NCBI RefSeq assembly: GCF_003002895.1
Contig: NZ_PVTI01000007.1
Coordinates: 60,936 to 124,935, forward strand
Direction: 5' to 3'
DNA length: 64,000 bases
Origin: Knoellia remsis
Lineage (GTDB): Bacteria; Actinomycetota; Actinomycetes; Actinomycetales; Dermatophilaceae
The notes under the pieces: model-generated
Told to the model about the DNA's origin: nothing
Seen by the model: the letters and a program-made list of their open reading frames with translations, nothing else
The model's database searches: none
Translations under genes and position numbers: made by a program
Shown: piece by piece, positions 47,107 through 57,508 of the stretch
Position numbering within the stretch: the stretch's first letter is position 1
How the letters are laid out: every line of letters begins with the position of its first letter

Positions 47107-47889
47107 TCAGGCGTCTTCGCCCTCGACCTGCTGCTTGGCCTCGCCACCGGCCGGCTCGAAGCCGGCAGCCTTGGCGTCGTCGGCCGACTTGAACCAGAAC
47201 TCGGCCTCGGTGGCGTCGTACCACTGCGAACCGGGGACGTGGTACTTGCCCGAGTCGGCGTTGCCCTTGACCGAGTAGCCCTCGGGAGCGGAGCCGTCCT
47301 CGTTCGATGGGGCGGCACCCTCCGGAAGGGCGGCGATCTCGAGCTCGTTGCCCTCGGCGTCGACGGCCTCGGTCGGAGCGCCGGCGTCGGCCAGCGCAGC
47401 GGCGTCGGCGGCCTCGGTCGCCTCGGCGGTCTCGGTCGCCTTCGACTCCTCGGCCTTCTCGTCGGCCTTCTTGTCCTTGGCGGCGCGCTTCGTCGCAGCC
47501 TCGGCCTCCTTGACGGTGGCCTTCTTGGCGACGGGCTCGCGGACGAGCTCGATGACCGCCATGGGGGCGTTGTCGCCCTTGCGGGGGCCGACCTTCGTGA
47601 TGCGGGTGTAGCCGCCCTGGCGGTCGGCCATGTCCGGCGCGACCTCGACGAAGAGGCGGTGGACGACACCCTTGTCACGCACGACCGTCATGACCCGGCG
47701 ACGGGCGTGCAGGTCGCCGCGCTTGGCGAAGGTGATGAGCCGCTCGGCGAGCGGGCGCAGCCGCTTGGCCTTGGCCTCGGTGGTCGTGATCGAGTCGTGC
47801 TCGAACAGCGACGTCGCGAGGTTGGCCAGGATGAGGCGCTCGTGAGCCGGGCCGCCTCCGAGGCGGGGACCCTTGGTGGGGGTGGGCAT
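47107..47889 (-). CDS. rplQ: 50S ribosomal protein L17 with a long C-terminal extension
   Basis: 260 residues, twice the usual 120-130. Residues 1-120 are canonical L17 ([20 protein letters not shown]). An Ala/Glu/Lys-rich linker of about 80 residues follows. The last 45 or so, [20 protein letters not shown] followed by [10 protein letters not shown] and [11 protein letters not shown], form a compact module. That module resembles the small domain found at the ends of some actinobacterial secreted and envelope proteins (called sunset domain in some annotations). Last gene of the infA-rplQ ribosomal cluster. Confidence 0.95.
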   Translation of the reverse strand: MPTPTKGPRLGGGPAHERLILANLATSLFEHDSITTTEAKAKRLRPLAERLITFAKRGDLHARRRVMTVVRDKGVVHRLFVEVAPDMADRQGGYTRITKVGPRKGDNAPMAVIELVREPVAKKATVKEAEAATKRAAKDKKADEKAEESKATETAEATEAADAAALADAGAPTEAVDAEGNELEIAALPEGAAPSNEDGSAPEGYSVKGNADSGKYHVPGSQWYDATEAEFWFKSADDAKAAGFEPAGGEAKQQVEGEDA

Positions 47890-47918
47890 GTCAGTTCTCC
47901 TAGATGTGGGTCAGCGCG

Positions 47919-48956
47919 TCAGAGCTGCTCGTCCTCGGCGTACGCCGCGTCATCGGCGTCCGCGTCGGAGAAGCTGAACTCGTCGTCGTAGGAAGCGATC
48001 TGGCTCGGGTCGAAGCCGGCCGGGCTGTCCTTGAGCGCCAGACCCATGCCGTGCAGCTTGGCCTTGACCTCGTCGATGGACTTCTGGCCGAAGTTGCGGA
48101 TGTCGAGCAGGTCCGCCTCGCTGCGACCGACGAGCTCACCCACGGTGTGGATGCCCTCGCGCTTGAGGCAGTTGTAGGAGCGGACCGTGAGGTCGAGGTC
48201 CTCGATCGGCAGGGCGAGGTCCGCAGCGAGCGCGGCGTCGGTCGGCGACGGGCCCATGTCGATGCCCTCGGCCTCGACGTTGAGCTCGCGGGCGAGACCG
48301 AACAGCTCGACGAGCGTCTTGCCGGCGGAGGCGAGCGCGTCACGCGGGGTGACGGCCTGCTTGGTCTCGACGTCGATGACGAGGCTGTTGAAGTCGGTGC
48401 GCTGCTCGACTCGGGTCAGCTCGACCTTGTAGGTGACGTTGAGGACCGGGCTGTAGATCGAGTCGACCGGGATGCGGCCGATCTCCTGGTCGCCGGACTT
48501 GTTCTGCGCCGCGGAGACGTAGCCACGACCGCGCTCGACGGTGAGCTCCATCTCGATGGAGCCCTTGTCGTTCAGCGTCGCGATGTGCAGGTCGGGGTTG
48601 ATGACCTCGACACCGGCCGGCGGCGCGATGTCCGCGGCGGTGACGGCGCCCGCACCCTGCTTGCGCAGGTACATGACGACCGGCTCGTCGTGCTCGGAGG
48701 AGACGACGAGGCCCTTGATGTTGAGGATGATCTCGGTGACGTCCTCCTTGACCCCGGGGATCGTGGAGAACTCGTGGAGCACGCCGTCGATGCGGATGCT
48801 CGTCACGGCGGCACCCGGGATGCTCGAGAGCAGGGTGCGGCGGAGGCTGTTGCCGAGCGTGTAGCCGAAGCCCGGCTCCAGCGGCTCGATGACGAAACGG
48901 CTCCGGTTCTCGGAGATGACGTCCTCGGTGAGGATCGGACGCTGTGCGATGAGCAC
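47919..48956 (-). CDS. rpoA: RNA polymerase alpha subunit
   Basis: 345 residues. N-terminal assembly domain ([20 protein letters not shown]) and C-terminal helix-hairpin-helix domain ([20 protein letters not shown]), with a short acidic tail ([16 protein letters not shown]) typical of actinobacteria. Lies between rpsD and rplQ in conserved order. Confidence 0.97.
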   Translation of the reverse strand: MLIAQRPILTEDVISENRSRFVIEPLEPGFGYTLGNSLRRTLLSSIPGAAVTSIRIDGVLHEFSTIPGVKEDVTEIILNIKGLVVSSEHDEPVVMYLRKQGAGAVTAADIAPPAGVEVINPDLHIATLNDKGSIEMELTVERGRGYVSAAQNKSGDQEIGRIPVDSIYSPVLNVTYKVELTRVEQRTDFNSLVIDVETKQAVTPRDALASAGKTLVELFGLARELNVEAEGIDMGPSPTDAALAADLALPIEDLDLTVRSYNCLKREGIHTVGELVGRSEADLLDIRNFGQKSIDEVKAKLHGMGLALKDSPAGFDPSQIASYDDEFSFSDADADDAAYAEDEQL

Positions 48957-49094
48957 GGTGATTTCCTTCCCACGGGCGACCGCTATATGACGCCTCGTGA
49001 AACTGCCGGGTCGACCCCGACGCCCGGGTCACCTCTGTCTGCGACCAGGACAAGCCTTGCTGTATGCCGGGTGCGCACCTCGGTACGTCCGGCT

Positions 49095-49158
49095 CCGACT
49101 GGTTGCGCGTTTCTCGCAGCTCGCTGGCGCTCGCCGCGAGAAACGCGCAACCAGTCGG
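49095..49158 (-). repeat. 22-bp perfect hairpin between rpsD and rpoA
   Basis: Arms 49095-49116 and 49137-49158 (arm CCGACTGGTTGCGCGTTTCTCG) pair perfectly. The arm start resembles the ACTGATTGCGC arms at 149 and 24736, and the loop holds GCTCGCTGGCGCTCGC, whose exact reverse complement is the loop at 24758-24773. It stands directly after the rpsD stop, inside the ribosomal transcript, and could terminate or attenuate transcription before rpoA. Confidence 0.85.
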
Positions 49159-49164
49159 TCTCGG

Positions 49165-49773
49165 TCAGTTCTTGGAGTAGAACTCGACGATGAGCTGCTC
49201 GGTGAGCTGGCTGTCGATCTGCGCACGCACCGGGAGCTGGTGGATGAGGATCTGCAGCGAGCCCGGGACGACCTGCATCCAGGCCGGGGTCGGGCGCTCA
49301 CCGAAGGTCTCGCGGGCGAGCTGGAACGGGAACGACTCGGCGGACTGCTTGCGCACCGTGATGATGTCGTACTGCTCCACGCGGTAGGACGGGACGTCCA
49401 CGCGCTTGCCGTTGACCTCGAAGTGGCCGTGCGTCACGAGCTGACGCGCGGCGCGGCGGGTGCGGGCGAGGCCCGCGCGGTAGATGACGTTGTCGAGCCG
49501 GGACTCGAGGATCGTCAGGATGTTCTCGCCGGTCTTGCCGGGGCGGTTGGCCGCCTCCTTGTAGTAGCGGCGGAACTGCTTCTCCATGACGCCGTAGGTG
49601 AAGCGGGCCTTCTGCTTCTCCTGCAGCTGGGTGAGGTACTCCTTCTCCTGCATCCGGCGACGGCCGTGCTGGCCGGGCGGGAACGGGCGAAGGTCGAAGT
49701 TCTTGTCGCCGCCGACGAGGTCGACCTTGAGGCGACGCGACTTCTTGGTGATGGGGCCGGTGTAACGAGCCAT
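49165..49773 (-). CDS. rpsD: 30S ribosomal protein S4
   Basis: 202 residues. S4 N-domain and S4 RNA-binding domain (ESRLDNVIYRAGLARTRRAA, then RQLVTHGHFEVNGK). The N-terminus lacks the zinc-binding cysteines, so this is the C-minus form. In many bacteria S4 controls its own operon by binding the leader mRNA. Confidence 0.97.
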   Translation of the reverse strand: MARYTGPITKKSRRLKVDLVGGDKNFDLRPFPPGQHGRRRMQEKEYLTQLQEKQKARFTYGVMEKQFRRYYKEAANRPGKTGENILTILESRLDNVIYRAGLARTRRAARQLVTHGHFEVNGKRVDVPSYRVEQYDIITVRKQSAESFPFQLARETFGERPTPAWMQVVPGSLQILIHQLPVRAQIDSQLTEQLIVEFYSKN

Positions 49774-49802
49774 GGTTCTAGTTCTCTCTCGTTCTCAGGC
49801 GC

Positions 49803-50210
49803 TCAGACGCGGCGGCGCTTCGGCGGGCGGACACCGTTGTGCGGCGACGGGGTGACGTCCTGGATGGACCCCACCTCGAGACCGGCAGCGGTGAGGGAAC
49901 GGATCGCGGTCTCACGACCGGAGCCCGGGCCCTTGACGAAGACGTCGACCTTGCGCATGCCGTGGTCCATCGCCCGACGGGCAGCGGCCTCGGCGGCGGT
50001 CTGCGCGGCGAACGGGGTCGACTTGCGCGAGCCCTTGAAGCCGACCTGCCCGGCCGAGGCCCAGCTGATGACGGCACCGGTCGGGTCGGTGATCGAGATG
50101 ATCGTGTTGTTGAACGTGCTCTTGATGTGGGCCTGGCCCACGGCGACGTTCTTCTTCTCCTTGCGGCGCACCTTCTTGGCGCCGGATGCCATACGGCCCT
50201 TGGGGGGCAT
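49803..50210 (-). CDS. rpsK: 30S ribosomal protein S11
   Basis: 135 residues. Core [20 protein letters not shown] and the C-terminal [13 protein letters not shown] are canonical S11. Its ATG overlaps the rpsM TAA by one base. Confidence 0.97.
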   Translation of the reverse strand: MPPKGRMASGAKKVRRKEKKNVAVGQAHIKSTFNNTIISITDPTGAVISWASAGQVGFKGSRKSTPFAAQTAAEAAARRAMDHGMRKVDVFVKGPGSGRETAIRSLTAAGLEVGSIQDVTPSPHNGVRPPKRRRV

Positions 50211-50587
50211 TACTTACCAACCTTCTTCTTGCCGGCGACGGTGCGCTTCGGGCCCTTGCGGGTGCGCGCGTTGGTCTTGGTCCGCTGACCGCGAACGGGC
50301 AGGCCACGACGGTGGCGGATGCCCTCGTAGGACCCGATCTCGACCTTGCGGCGGATGTCGGCCTGCACCTCACGGCGGAGGTCACCCTCGACCTTGAGGT
50401 TCTCGTCGATCCAGTCACGCAGGGCGACGAGGTCGGCGTCGGTGAGGTCCTTGACGCGGGTGTTGGGGTCCACGCCGGTGGCGGCGAGGGCCTTCTGGGA
50501 GCTGGAGCGGCCCACACCGAAGATGTAGGTCAGTGCGATCTCGACGCGCTTCTCGCGCGGCAGATCGACTCCTTGGAGACGTGCCAT
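50210..50587 (-). CDS. rpsM: 30S ribosomal protein S13
   Basis: 125 residues. [20 protein letters not shown] and [20 protein letters not shown] are canonical S13. The frame is open further upstream, but the start at 50587 matches the family exactly. The 218-bp spacer on its upstream side (50588-50805) holds small GC-rich hairpins (for example CCTCGGCCTCCGGGCCGAGG) and no gene. Confidence 0.97.
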   Translation of the reverse strand: MARLQGVDLPREKRVEIALTYIFGVGRSSSQKALAATGVDPNTRVKDLTDADLVALRDWIDENLKVEGDLRREVQADIRRKVEIGSYEGIRHRRGLPVRGQRTKTNARTRKGPKRTVAGKKKVGK

Positions 50588-50805
50588 CTGTTGATGGTTC
50601 CTGTTCTGTGTTTCCGGAGGTCTGGTGCAACGCCGGTCCGGAACTGGTGCCGGTCCTCGGCCTCCGGGCCGAGGGTGACGTCCCGCGCTCATCCCTGTCG
50701 GATGACGCACGCGGGGGTCGGACGCTGCGTTCTCATTCACTTGTGCGTGTGCTCGAAGCCTGTGCCTCGTGCGGGTCCCGATCTCTCGGGACGGTCAGAC
50801 TGCGG

Positions 50806-50919
50806 TCAGCCCTGGCGCTGCTTGTGGCGCGGGTTCTCGCAGATGACCATGACCCGACCGTTGCGGCGGATCACCTTGCACTTGTCACAGATCTTCTTGA
50901 CGCTCGGCTGAACCTTCAT
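50806..50919 (-). CDS. rpmJ: 50S ribosomal protein L36
   Basis: 37 residues. [20 protein letters not shown] with the zinc ligands Cys-x2-Cys and a later Cys and His ([13 protein letters not shown]). This is the zinc-binding form. Start at 50919, as in all L36 proteins. Confidence 0.97.
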   Translation of the reverse strand: MKVQPSVKKICDKCKVIRRNGRVMVICENPRHKQRQG

Positions 50920-51027
50920 GTCGCCTTTGCTGTCGTGTCGATCCGTCCCGGGCCTTGAGGGGCACGGGTCTTGCGGTTTCTTGCGGTGCGCTCCCCGGCG
51001 GCGAGCCGGTCGCGCGAGCTGCGCTCG

Positions 51028-51050
51028 CGGCATACGAGGTCCGTATGCCG
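51028..51050 (-). terminator. 9-bp hairpin made of an inverted octamer pair
   Basis: CGGCATACG (51028-51036) and CGTATGCCG (51042-51050) pair perfectly around a 5-nt loop, right after the infA stop. It may reduce read-through into rpmJ. Just beyond it lies another pairing, CGCGAGC/GCTCGCG. Confidence 0.65.
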
Positions 51051-51056
51051 TGACGC

Positions 51057-51278
51057 TCAGCGGTAGCGGAAGACGATGCGGCCGCGGGTCAGGTCGTAGG
51101 GGCTGAGCTCCACCACCACGCGGTCCTCGGGGAGGATCCGGATGTAGTGCTGGCGCATCTTGCCCGAGATGTGGGCGAGCACCTTGTGCCCGTTGGTGAG
51201 CTCCACGCGGAACATCGCGTTGGGGAGCGCCTCAACGATGGTGCCCTCGATCTCGATGACGCCGTCCTTCTTGGCCAT
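51057..51278 (-). CDS. infA: Translation initiation factor IF-1
   Basis: 73 residues. [20 protein letters not shown] and the S1-like fold to RGRIVFRYR are canonical. First gene of the ribosomal cluster in this window. In related genomes map and adk lie directly upstream; here map is 11.5 kb away. Confidence 0.97.
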   Translation of the reverse strand: MAKKDGVIEIEGTIVEALPNAMFRVELTNGHKVLAHISGKMRQHYIRILPEDRVVVELSPYDLTRGRIVFRYR

Positions 51279-51448
51279 ACCCTCTCAATCCGTTGTCGGC
51301 CCCGTCCTTCGGTGAGTCGGGCGAGACCATGGGAACGCGGCCGCGCATGCGTGAGCACACGTGACCGACGCTCCATCCTACGGGAGTCGGCGCTGAGCAC
51401 GAAATCGTGCTGCGCCGGTATGCCGTCCGCGCGCCCGTGGAGAGGCGT

Positions 51449-51483
51449 ATGCGCAGGTGCATGCGCAGGTATGCTGGGCGCAT
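51449..51483 (+). promoter_or_regulatory. Operator and promoter of the first VapBC-type pair
   Basis: ATGCGCAGGT occurs at 51449 and 51461, followed by the inverted pair ATGC/GCAT (51471-51483) that runs into the start codon. TATGCT at 51470-51475 could be a minus-10 box, giving a leaderless message from the ATG at 51482. Such repeats suit autorepression by an antitoxin. Confidence 0.5.
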
Positions 51484-51757
51484 GAGTGCGTTGGGACGTC
51501 GCCTGCACATCCTCCTCGACGAGGACCGGTATGCCCGGCTCGAGGCCGAGGCGAAGGAGCGCGGCTCGTCGGTGGCCGCGGTCGTGCGGCTCGCGATCGA
51601 CCACCACTTCGACGAGGAGCGCGACCTGGCCCGCCGGGCCGAGGCCGCGCGCAAGCTCCTGGCGTCCGCGGACGAGGGTGAGGGTCCGGCCGAGACCTGG
51701 GACGAGATGATGGAGGCCCGGGCCGCCGACATCGCTCGCATGGCGGGCGAGCTGTGA
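51482..51757 (+). CDS. Ribbon-helix-helix-type antitoxin
   Basis: 91 residues. The N-terminus GRRLHILLDEDRYARLEAEA followed by GSSVAAVVRLAI is a ribbon-helix-helix DNA-binding fold. The acidic helical tail (GEGPAETWDEMMEARAADI) would bind and block the toxin. A PIN-domain toxin follows with a GTGA overlap. Autorepression is likely, given the repeats upstream. Confidence 0.82.
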   Translation: MSALGRRLHILLDEDRYARLEAEAKERGSSVAAVVRLAIDHHFDEERDLARRAEAARKLLASADEGEGPAETWDEMMEARAADIARMAGEL

Positions 51758-52158
51758 GGTCCCTGTTCCTGGACTCGAATGTCGTCCTGCTCGCACTGGG
51801 TCTCCCCAGCGTCGATCGAGACGTGTGCCAAGCCGTCGTCGGGTCGCCGACGACTCGTCTGCACATCGCGGCGGAGACCGTCCAGGAGGTCCTCTTCCAC
51901 CGGCTCCGTGTCGGCGATCGACCACGAGCACTGGCTCAGGTCGACTGGCTTCGTGACCTTGCGGTCGTTCATCGCATGGATGACGACGTCATCGACCGGG
52001 CACTGGACCTCGTGGCGACGACGCCGGCCCGTGGGCGGGACGCGTTCATCGCCGCCACCGCGCTCGAGGCCGGGTTCGACCGGGTGGTCACGACCGATGC
52101 CCGTTTCGTCGCCGTTCCCGGGCTGGAGCCGGTCCACCCCCGCGACGTCGCTGCCTGA
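51754..52158 (+). CDS. PIN-domain toxin (VapC-like)
   Basis: 134 residues. PIN-domain acidic residues: Asp in LFLDSNVVLLAL, Glu in AAETVQEVL, Asp in GRDAFIAATAL and Asp in VVTTDARF. VapC toxins cleave tRNA or rRNA when free of antitoxin. Starts at GTG overlapping the antitoxin stop. Divergence from typical VapC in the middle third means the exact subfamily is uncertain. Confidence 0.83.
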   Translation: MRSLFLDSNVVLLALGLPSVDRDVCQAVVGSPTTRLHIAAETVQEVLFHRLRVGDRPRALAQVDWLRDLAVVHRMDDDVIDRALDLVATTPARGRDAFIAATALEAGFDRVVTTDARFVAVPGLEPVHPRDVAA

Positions 52159-52195
52159 ACTCCCAGGTCGAGGTCGGCATCGACGAGGGCTGCGG

Positions 52196-53173
52196 TCAGG
52201 GCTCAGCGCCGCGGAAGAGTTCGAGGATGCGTGCCGCGGCATCGACGGCGCTCGTCTCGCCGGCGCGCACGGCCTGCTCGAGCCGGGCGCGCTCGCCGGC
52301 GACGGCCTCGGAGGAGCGCACCGCGTCGGTGAGGGTCGCGTCGACGAGCGCCCACATCCAGTCCTGCTGCTGCTGGGCCCGCCGCGACTCGAGCGACCCC
52401 TCCTCCTCGAGGTGGGCACGGTGCTCGAGGACGGCAGCCCAGACGTCGTCGAGGCCGGCGCCGGTCTGTGCCGAGCAGGTGAGGACGGGCGGTCGCCGCA
52501 CGTCGGCTCCGGGCATCATGAGCCGCATCGCCGCCATGAGGTCCTTGGCCGCGGCCTTCGCGGGGTTCTCGCCGTCGCCGTCGGCCTTGTTGACCGCGAT
52601 GACGTCGGCGAGCTCGAGGATGCCGCGCTTGATGCCCTGCAGCTGGTCGCCGGCCCGGGCCAGCGTGAGCAGCAGGAACGTGTCGACCATCTCGGACACG
52701 GCGATCTCGTTCTGCCCGACGCCCACCGTCTCGACGATGACGACGTCGAACCCTGCTGCCTCGAGCACGAGCATCGACTCGCGGGTCGCCCGCGCCACTC
52801 CCCCGAGGTGCCGGCCACTCGGGCTCGGCCGCACGAACGCGCCGTCGTGCGACCCGAGCTCGCCCATCCGCGTGCGGTCACCGAGGATCGAGCCGCCCGT
52901 GCGGCGCGAGCTGGGGTCGACCGCGACGACGGCGACCTTGTGGCCGGCCTCGATGAGCCGAAGCCCCAGCGCGTTGATGAACGTCGACTTGCCCGCACCG
53001 GGAACGCCCGAGATCCCCACTCGCACAGCGGATCCGGTGTATGCCGCGAGCTCACGCAGCAGCGCGCGTGCCCTCTCGCGGTGGTCGGGTCGGGTCGACT
53101 CCACGAGCGTGATCGCCCGCGCGATGTCGGCCCGCGACCCGGCGCGGATGCCGTCGACGAGGGGGTCGGTCAC
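52196..53173 (-). CDS. meaB: Methylmalonyl-CoA mutase-associated GTPase MeaB
   Basis: 325 residues. G3E-family GTPase with P-loop [18 protein letters not shown] (near residue 58), [20 protein letters not shown] and [12 protein letters not shown]. It protects and reloads the B12 cofactor of methylmalonyl-CoA mutase. Starts with GTG overlapping the mutase stop (GTGA), so the three genes form one coupled operon. Confidence 0.94.
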   Translation of the reverse strand: MTDPLVDGIRAGSRADIARAITLVESTRPDHRERARALLRELAAYTGSAVRVGISGVPGAGKSTFINALGLRLIEAGHKVAVVAVDPSSRRTGGSILGDRTRMGELGSHDGAFVRPSPSGRHLGGVARATRESMLVLEAAGFDVVIVETVGVGQNEIAVSEMVDTFLLLTLARAGDQLQGIKRGILELADVIAVNKADGDGENPAKAAAKDLMAAMRLMMPGADVRRPPVLTCSAQTGAGLDDVWAAVLEHRAHLEEEGSLESRRAQQQQDWMWALVDATLTDAVRSSEAVAGERARLEQAVRAGETSAVDAAARILELFRGAEP

Positions 53174-55386
53174 GCGCCGGCGCCCTCGCCCCGGCCCGTA
53201 GCACTGTCCGTGTCACCGGCGTGCAGGCGCGAACGCAGGTCGCCGATGAGGTCGACGGCCGCGGTGGCGATGACGGTGCCGGGCGGGTAGATCGCGTCGG
53301 CACCCGCGGCTCGAAGCTCGTCGAAGTCCTGGGTCGGGATGACCCCGCCGACGACGATCATGAGGTCCTCACGGCCGAGCGCGTCGAGCTCCTTGCGCAG
53401 CGCAGGCACCAGGGTGAGATGGCCGGCCGCGAGCGAGGACACACCGACGACGTGCACGTCGGACTCGACGGCCTGACGGGCGACCTCGGTCGGGGTCTGG
53501 AAGAGCGGGCCCACGTCGACGTCGAAGCCGAGGTCGGCGAACGCCGTGGCGATGACCTTCTGCCCGCGGTCGTGGCCGTCCTGGCCCATCTTCGCGACGA
53601 GGATGCGCGGGCGGCGCCCCTCGGCCGCCTCGAACTCCTCGACGAGCGCCTGCGCCCTGCGGACCCCTGCGTCGGAGCCGGCCTCGTCGGAGTACACGCC
53701 ACCGATCGTACGGATCTGCGCGGTGTAGCGCCCGAACGCCTCCTCCATCGCCGCCGACATCTCCCCCACCGTGGCCTTGGCGCGGGCGGCATCGATGGCG
53801 AGCGCGAGCAGGTTGGTCTCGAGGGTCCCGTCGGAACCACCGCGGGCGGCCTCGGTGAGGCGCGACAGCGCCGCACGGCATACGGCATCGTCACGCTCGG
53901 CGCGCAGCCGCTCGAGCTTCGCGATCTGCGAGGCCCGGACGGCGGCGTTGTCGACCTTGAGGACGTCGATATCCTCGTCGCCGTCGACGACATAGCGGTT
54001 GACGCCGATGACCGGCTGCTGCCCGGAGTCGATGCGGGCCTGGGTGCGGGCGGCCGCCTCCTCGATGCGCATCTTCGGGATACCGGCCTCGATCGCCTTG
54101 GCCATGCCGCCGGCGGCCTCGACCTCCTCGATGTGCGCCCACGCCCGCTCAGCGATGTCGTGGGTGAGCCGCTCGACGTAGGCCGACCCGGCCCACGGGT
54201 CGATGGTGCGCGTCGTGCCGGACTCCTGCTGGATGACGAGCTGGGTGTTGCGGGCGATGCGGGCGCTGAAGTCGGTCGGGAGGGCGATGGCCTCGTCGAG
54301 CGCGTTGGTGTGCAGGCTCTGCGTGTGGCCCTGGGTCGCGGCCATCGCCTCGATGCACGTGCGGATGACGTTGTTGAAGACGTCCTGCGCGGTGAGCGAC
54401 CAGCCGCTCGTCTGGCAGTGGGTGCGCAGGCTGAGCGACTTCGGGTTCGTCGCGCCCTGCTGTTCGACGAGCCGCGCCCAGAGCAGCCGGGCCGCGCGCA
54501 TCTTCGCGACCTCCATGAAGAAGTTCATCCCGATGGCCCAGAAGAAGCTGAGGCGAGGGGCGAACCGGTCGACGTCGAGCCCGACCGCCTTGCCGGCGCG
54601 GATGTACTCGACGCCGTCGGCGAGGGTGTAGGCGAGCTCCAGGTCCTGCGTCGCCCCGGCCTCCTGCATGTGGTAGCCGGAGATCGAGATGGAGTTGAAC
54701 CGCGGCATCTTCTCGCTCGTGAACGCGAAGATGTCGCTGATGATCCGCATCGACGGCTCGGGCGGGTAGATGTAGGTGTTGCGGACCATGAACTCCTTGA
54801 GGATGTCGTTCTGGATGGTCCCCGAGAGCTGTTCCGGCGCGACGCCCTGCTCCTCCGCGGCGACGACGAAGAGCGCGAGGATCGGGATGACCGCCCCGTT
54901 CATCGTCATCGACACCGACATCTGGTCGAGCGGGATGCCGTCGAAGAGGGTGCGCATGTCGTAGATCGAGTCGATGGCCACGCCCGCCATGCCGACGTCG
55001 CCCTCGACGCGCGGGTGGTCGCTGTCGTAGCCGCGGTGGGTCGCGAGGTCGAAGGCGACGGACAGGCCCTTCTGCCCGGCCGCGAGGTTGCGCCGGTAGA
55101 ACGCGTTGGACTCCTCGGCGGTCGAGAACCCGGCGTACTGGCGGATCGTCCACGGCTGGTTGACGTACATGAGCGGGTAGGGGCCGCGCAGGTAGGGCGG
55201 GGCGCCCGGGATGGTGTCGAGGAAGTCGAGGCCTTCGAGGTCGGCTTCGGTGTAGAGCGGGGCGACCTCGATCTGCTCGGGTGTCAGCCACGGCTGCGCG
55301 CCGTTCGAGGCGTCGTATGCCGTTCGCGCGCCTCGTGGTTCGCCGTCGCCGAGGTCGACAGTGGTGAAGTCGGGGATGGCGCTCAT
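53170..55386 (-). CDS. mutB: Methylmalonyl-CoA mutase, large (catalytic, B12-binding) subunit
   Basis: 738 residues. TIM barrel with substrate residues in [20 protein letters not shown] and the C-terminal cobalamin domain with the lower axial His in [13 protein letters not shown] (near residue 605). It interconverts methylmalonyl-CoA and succinyl-CoA, the last step of propionyl-CoA assimilation. Residues 12-27 read [16 protein letters not shown], encoded by a near-copy of the extended dispersed motif at 55315, in a part outside the barrel. Also named scpA in some annotations. Confidence 0.95.
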   Translation of the reverse strand: MSAIPDFTTVDLGDGEPRGARTAYDASNGAQPWLTPEQIEVAPLYTEADLEGLDFLDTIPGAPPYLRGPYPLMYVNQPWTIRQYAGFSTAEESNAFYRRNLAAGQKGLSVAFDLATHRGYDSDHPRVEGDVGMAGVAIDSIYDMRTLFDGIPLDQMSVSMTMNGAVIPILALFVVAAEEQGVAPEQLSGTIQNDILKEFMVRNTYIYPPEPSMRIISDIFAFTSEKMPRFNSISISGYHMQEAGATQDLELAYTLADGVEYIRAGKAVGLDVDRFAPRLSFFWAIGMNFFMEVAKMRAARLLWARLVEQQGATNPKSLSLRTHCQTSGWSLTAQDVFNNVIRTCIEAMAATQGHTQSLHTNALDEAIALPTDFSARIARNTQLVIQQESGTTRTIDPWAGSAYVERLTHDIAERAWAHIEEVEAAGGMAKAIEAGIPKMRIEEAAARTQARIDSGQQPVIGVNRYVVDGDEDIDVLKVDNAAVRASQIAKLERLRAERDDAVCRAALSRLTEAARGGSDGTLETNLLALAIDAARAKATVGEMSAAMEEAFGRYTAQIRTIGGVYSDEAGSDAGVRRAQALVEEFEAAEGRRPRILVAKMGQDGHDRGQKVIATAFADLGFDVDVGPLFQTPTEVARQAVESDVHVVGVSSLAAGHLTLVPALRKELDALGREDLMIVVGGVIPTQDFDELRAAGADAIYPPGTVIATAAVDLIGDLRSRLHAGDTDSATGRGEGAGA

Positions 55387-57095
55387 GCTGTGGGAGCTCC
55401 CAGCTCGTCGAGGAGGTCGGAGAGGACTGCGACGACGTCGGTGTCCGGCGCGAGGGCGGCATACCCCTTGTCGGTCGCGGCGAGGTCGACAGCGCCGCCG
55501 GACTCGACGGCCTCCATGCCGCCAGCGGCAAGGAGGTTCGCCGCGGCGATGCGCAGGTCGGCGGCCCGCGGGACCTCGAGCGTCGGCACGGTGACGCGGG
55601 GCGGCTCGCCGTGGTGCTTGGTGAAGGCCGCAGCCCGGTCGCGCAATGCCTCGAAGATCGACGAGTCCCTATGTGGCACAAGGGCGTTCGGGCCAACCTC
55701 AAGGGCCTGGCGCGCGCGGCGTTCGAGGGGCTGCTCGCCGGCGAGGGGGAACATGCTGACGCCGATGATCGGTGTCTCGCGGCGCGCGATCGATGCGTCT
55801 CGCTCCGACCGGGCACCCGAGATGCGTTGTGCGACAAAGCCGTTCGCGAGCGACTTCACCATGCCGCCCGAGCGCTCGACCTCCTGGAACGTACCCCAGG
55901 CCGCCTCGGCGAGCTCCGTCGTGAGCGCCTCGACGGCCCAGGCGCCACCGGCCGGGTCGGTCACGCGGGCGACGTTGGACTCCTCGGCGAGGATGACCTG
56001 GGTGTTGCGAGCAACCCTGCGGGAGAACGGAGTCGGGAGCCCGGCGACGGTGTCGAACGGCAACACGGTGATCGCGTCCGCGCCTCCGAGGCTGGCTCCG
56101 AACGTCGCGAGAGTGCTGCGCAGGATGTTGGTCCACGCGTCGTCGCGGGTGAACATCCGTGTCGCTGTCACGACATGGATGCGGGCGCCGCGGTCGGCCT
56201 CGGGGATCCCGACCGCCTCGCCGATGCGCGCCCAGCAGCGGCGCAGCGCCCGCAGCGCGGCGGCGGTGAGGAACTGGTCGGCGGTCGCGCTCACCCGGAA
56301 CTCGACGTGCCGCCACGCGTCGGCGAGGTCGACCCCGGCGTCGGTGAGGGCGCGCAGGTAGGCCACGCCCGTCGCGAGCGCGAAGCCCAGCTCGTCCACG
56401 GTGGTCGCGCCGGCGTCGAAGTACACCCGGGTGTCGACCGTGATAGCGCGGATCTCGCCGGTCCCGTCGAGCTGTCGGACCGCGTGTGCGAGCGGGGCGA
56501 GGTCGGGCTCGCCGCCGGTGCGCGCTGCGGCCCCGAGGGGGTCGTGACCGAGGTTGCCGGAGGCAGCAGGCGAAGCCGACAGGACGGCATACAGCGCGTC
56601 CGCGGCAGCGGGCTGGGAGTCCCACGACGACACGACGACCGGTGCGAGGTCGAGCTGGACGTCTGCGAGCGCCTCGGCGACCTCGGCGGCCGCGATCCCG
56701 TCCGTCCCGACGTGCAGCCAGACGGAGGTGGCGCCGTTCTCGAGGTCGGCGAGGACGGCCGCGCGGGTCGTTGCGGCGTCGGGGTCGTCGTGCAGCTGGC
56801 GCACGTCCCACGGCACGTCGGGGTCGCGCAGCGCCCGGCCGCGGGTGAAGGGCATGGCGCCGGGGACGCCGAGCGGCGCCGCCTCGGCGGGGCGGGTGTA
56901 GAGCGGCTCGACATCGAGCCCGCCCTCGAGCGTCGTGCGCAGCGACGCGATGGCCTCGTCGGTGCTGAGCGACTGGTCCTCGGGCTTGCCCTTGTTGACG
57001 ACGGCGGCGGCGAGCTCGCGCCATTCCGCCTCGGTCCGGTCCGGGAAGTGCGCCGCCAACGTCATCGTCGCGGGCCGCTTCGGGGCCTCAGTCAT
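55383..57095 (-). CDS. mutA: Methylmalonyl-CoA mutase, small subunit
   Basis: 570 residues. Homologous to the large subunit but without the DxHxxG cobalamin motif, as expected for the structural subunit. [20 protein letters not shown] at the N-terminus and [20 protein letters not shown] are typical. The stop overlaps mutB by ATGA. An extended octamer copy at 56585 encodes DRTAYSA or its equivalent in this frame. First gene of mutA-mutB-meaB. Confidence 0.93.
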   Translation of the reverse strand: MTEAPKRPATMTLAAHFPDRTEAEWRELAAAVVNKGKPEDQSLSTDEAIASLRTTLEGGLDVEPLYTRPAEAAPLGVPGAMPFTRGRALRDPDVPWDVRQLHDDPDAATTRAAVLADLENGATSVWLHVGTDGIAAAEVAEALADVQLDLAPVVVSSWDSQPAAADALYAVLSASPAASGNLGHDPLGAAARTGGEPDLAPLAHAVRQLDGTGEIRAITVDTRVYFDAGATTVDELGFALATGVAYLRALTDAGVDLADAWRHVEFRVSATADQFLTAAALRALRRCWARIGEAVGIPEADRGARIHVVTATRMFTRDDAWTNILRSTLATFGASLGGADAITVLPFDTVAGLPTPFSRRVARNTQVILAEESNVARVTDPAGGAWAVEALTTELAEAAWGTFQEVERSGGMVKSLANGFVAQRISGARSERDASIARRETPIIGVSMFPLAGEQPLERRARQALEVGPNALVPHRDSSIFEALRDRAAAFTKHHGEPPRVTVPTLEVPRAADLRIAAANLLAAGGMEAVESGGAVDLAATDKGYAALAPDTDVVAVLSDLLDELGAPTA

Positions 57096-57202
57096 GCACC
57101 GCTCCTCGAGGTCCTCTGGGCTGGTCTGAACCTCTCGTCACCCTACCCGCGGACGCAGAGCCCCAAGACGAGAGTTTGCGCACACCACGACCCAGAACGG
57201 AC

Positions 57203-57237
57203 TGTGCGGCCCCACCCGGACTTCAGTGGGGCGCACA
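57203..57237 (-). terminator. Hairpin upstream of mutA
   Basis: TGTGCG-GCCCCAC pairs with GTGGGG-CGCACA, 57203-57237, with one bulged base. On the minus strand it follows the small membrane-protein gene and precedes mutA. Confidence 0.6.
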
Positions 57238-57273
57238 GCCATGCCGCCGGTGCGACAGCTGATCACTCACACC

Positions 57274-57498
57274 CTAGGAGCGCCGGACATATCGCAAGTC
57301 CTTGGGCTCCCTTGCCGCATTGCCAGATGAGTCGCCGCGCCTCTGCATCAATCGAGGACGAAGTACCAGATTCCATGCGGCCATGGTGGCCACCCCAAAG
57401 ACGAACCCGGCGAGCACATGACCCTTCAGGAACAAGCAGACGACACCGGCCGTGCTGGCAATCAGCACTATGAAGTCTGTCACTCGAATGGCTCTCAC
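57274..57498 (-). CDS. Small two-helix membrane protein, function unknown
   Basis: 74 residues with two hydrophobic segments (VTDFIVLIASTAGVVCLFL and LAGFVFGVATMAAWNLVL) and a basic, polar tail (RPRLMQRRGDSSGNA). I start it at a GTG 10 bp past the stop of the preceding secreted-protein gene; a second GTG five codons later is possible. No family is recognised. The close spacing suggests it works with that secreted protein, perhaps as immunity or anchoring partner. Its GC content is lower than that of the neighbours. Confidence 0.55.
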   Translation of the reverse strand: MRAIRVTDFIVLIASTAGVVCLFLKGHVLAGFVFGVATMAAWNLVLRPRLMQRRGDSSGNAAREPKDLRYVRRS

Positions 57499-57508
57499 TT
57501 CATGAACC

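Noticed and set aside
49095..49158. tRNA or structured RNA gene
   Set aside because: It is a single perfect stem-loop without cloverleaf arms or conserved tRNA bases.
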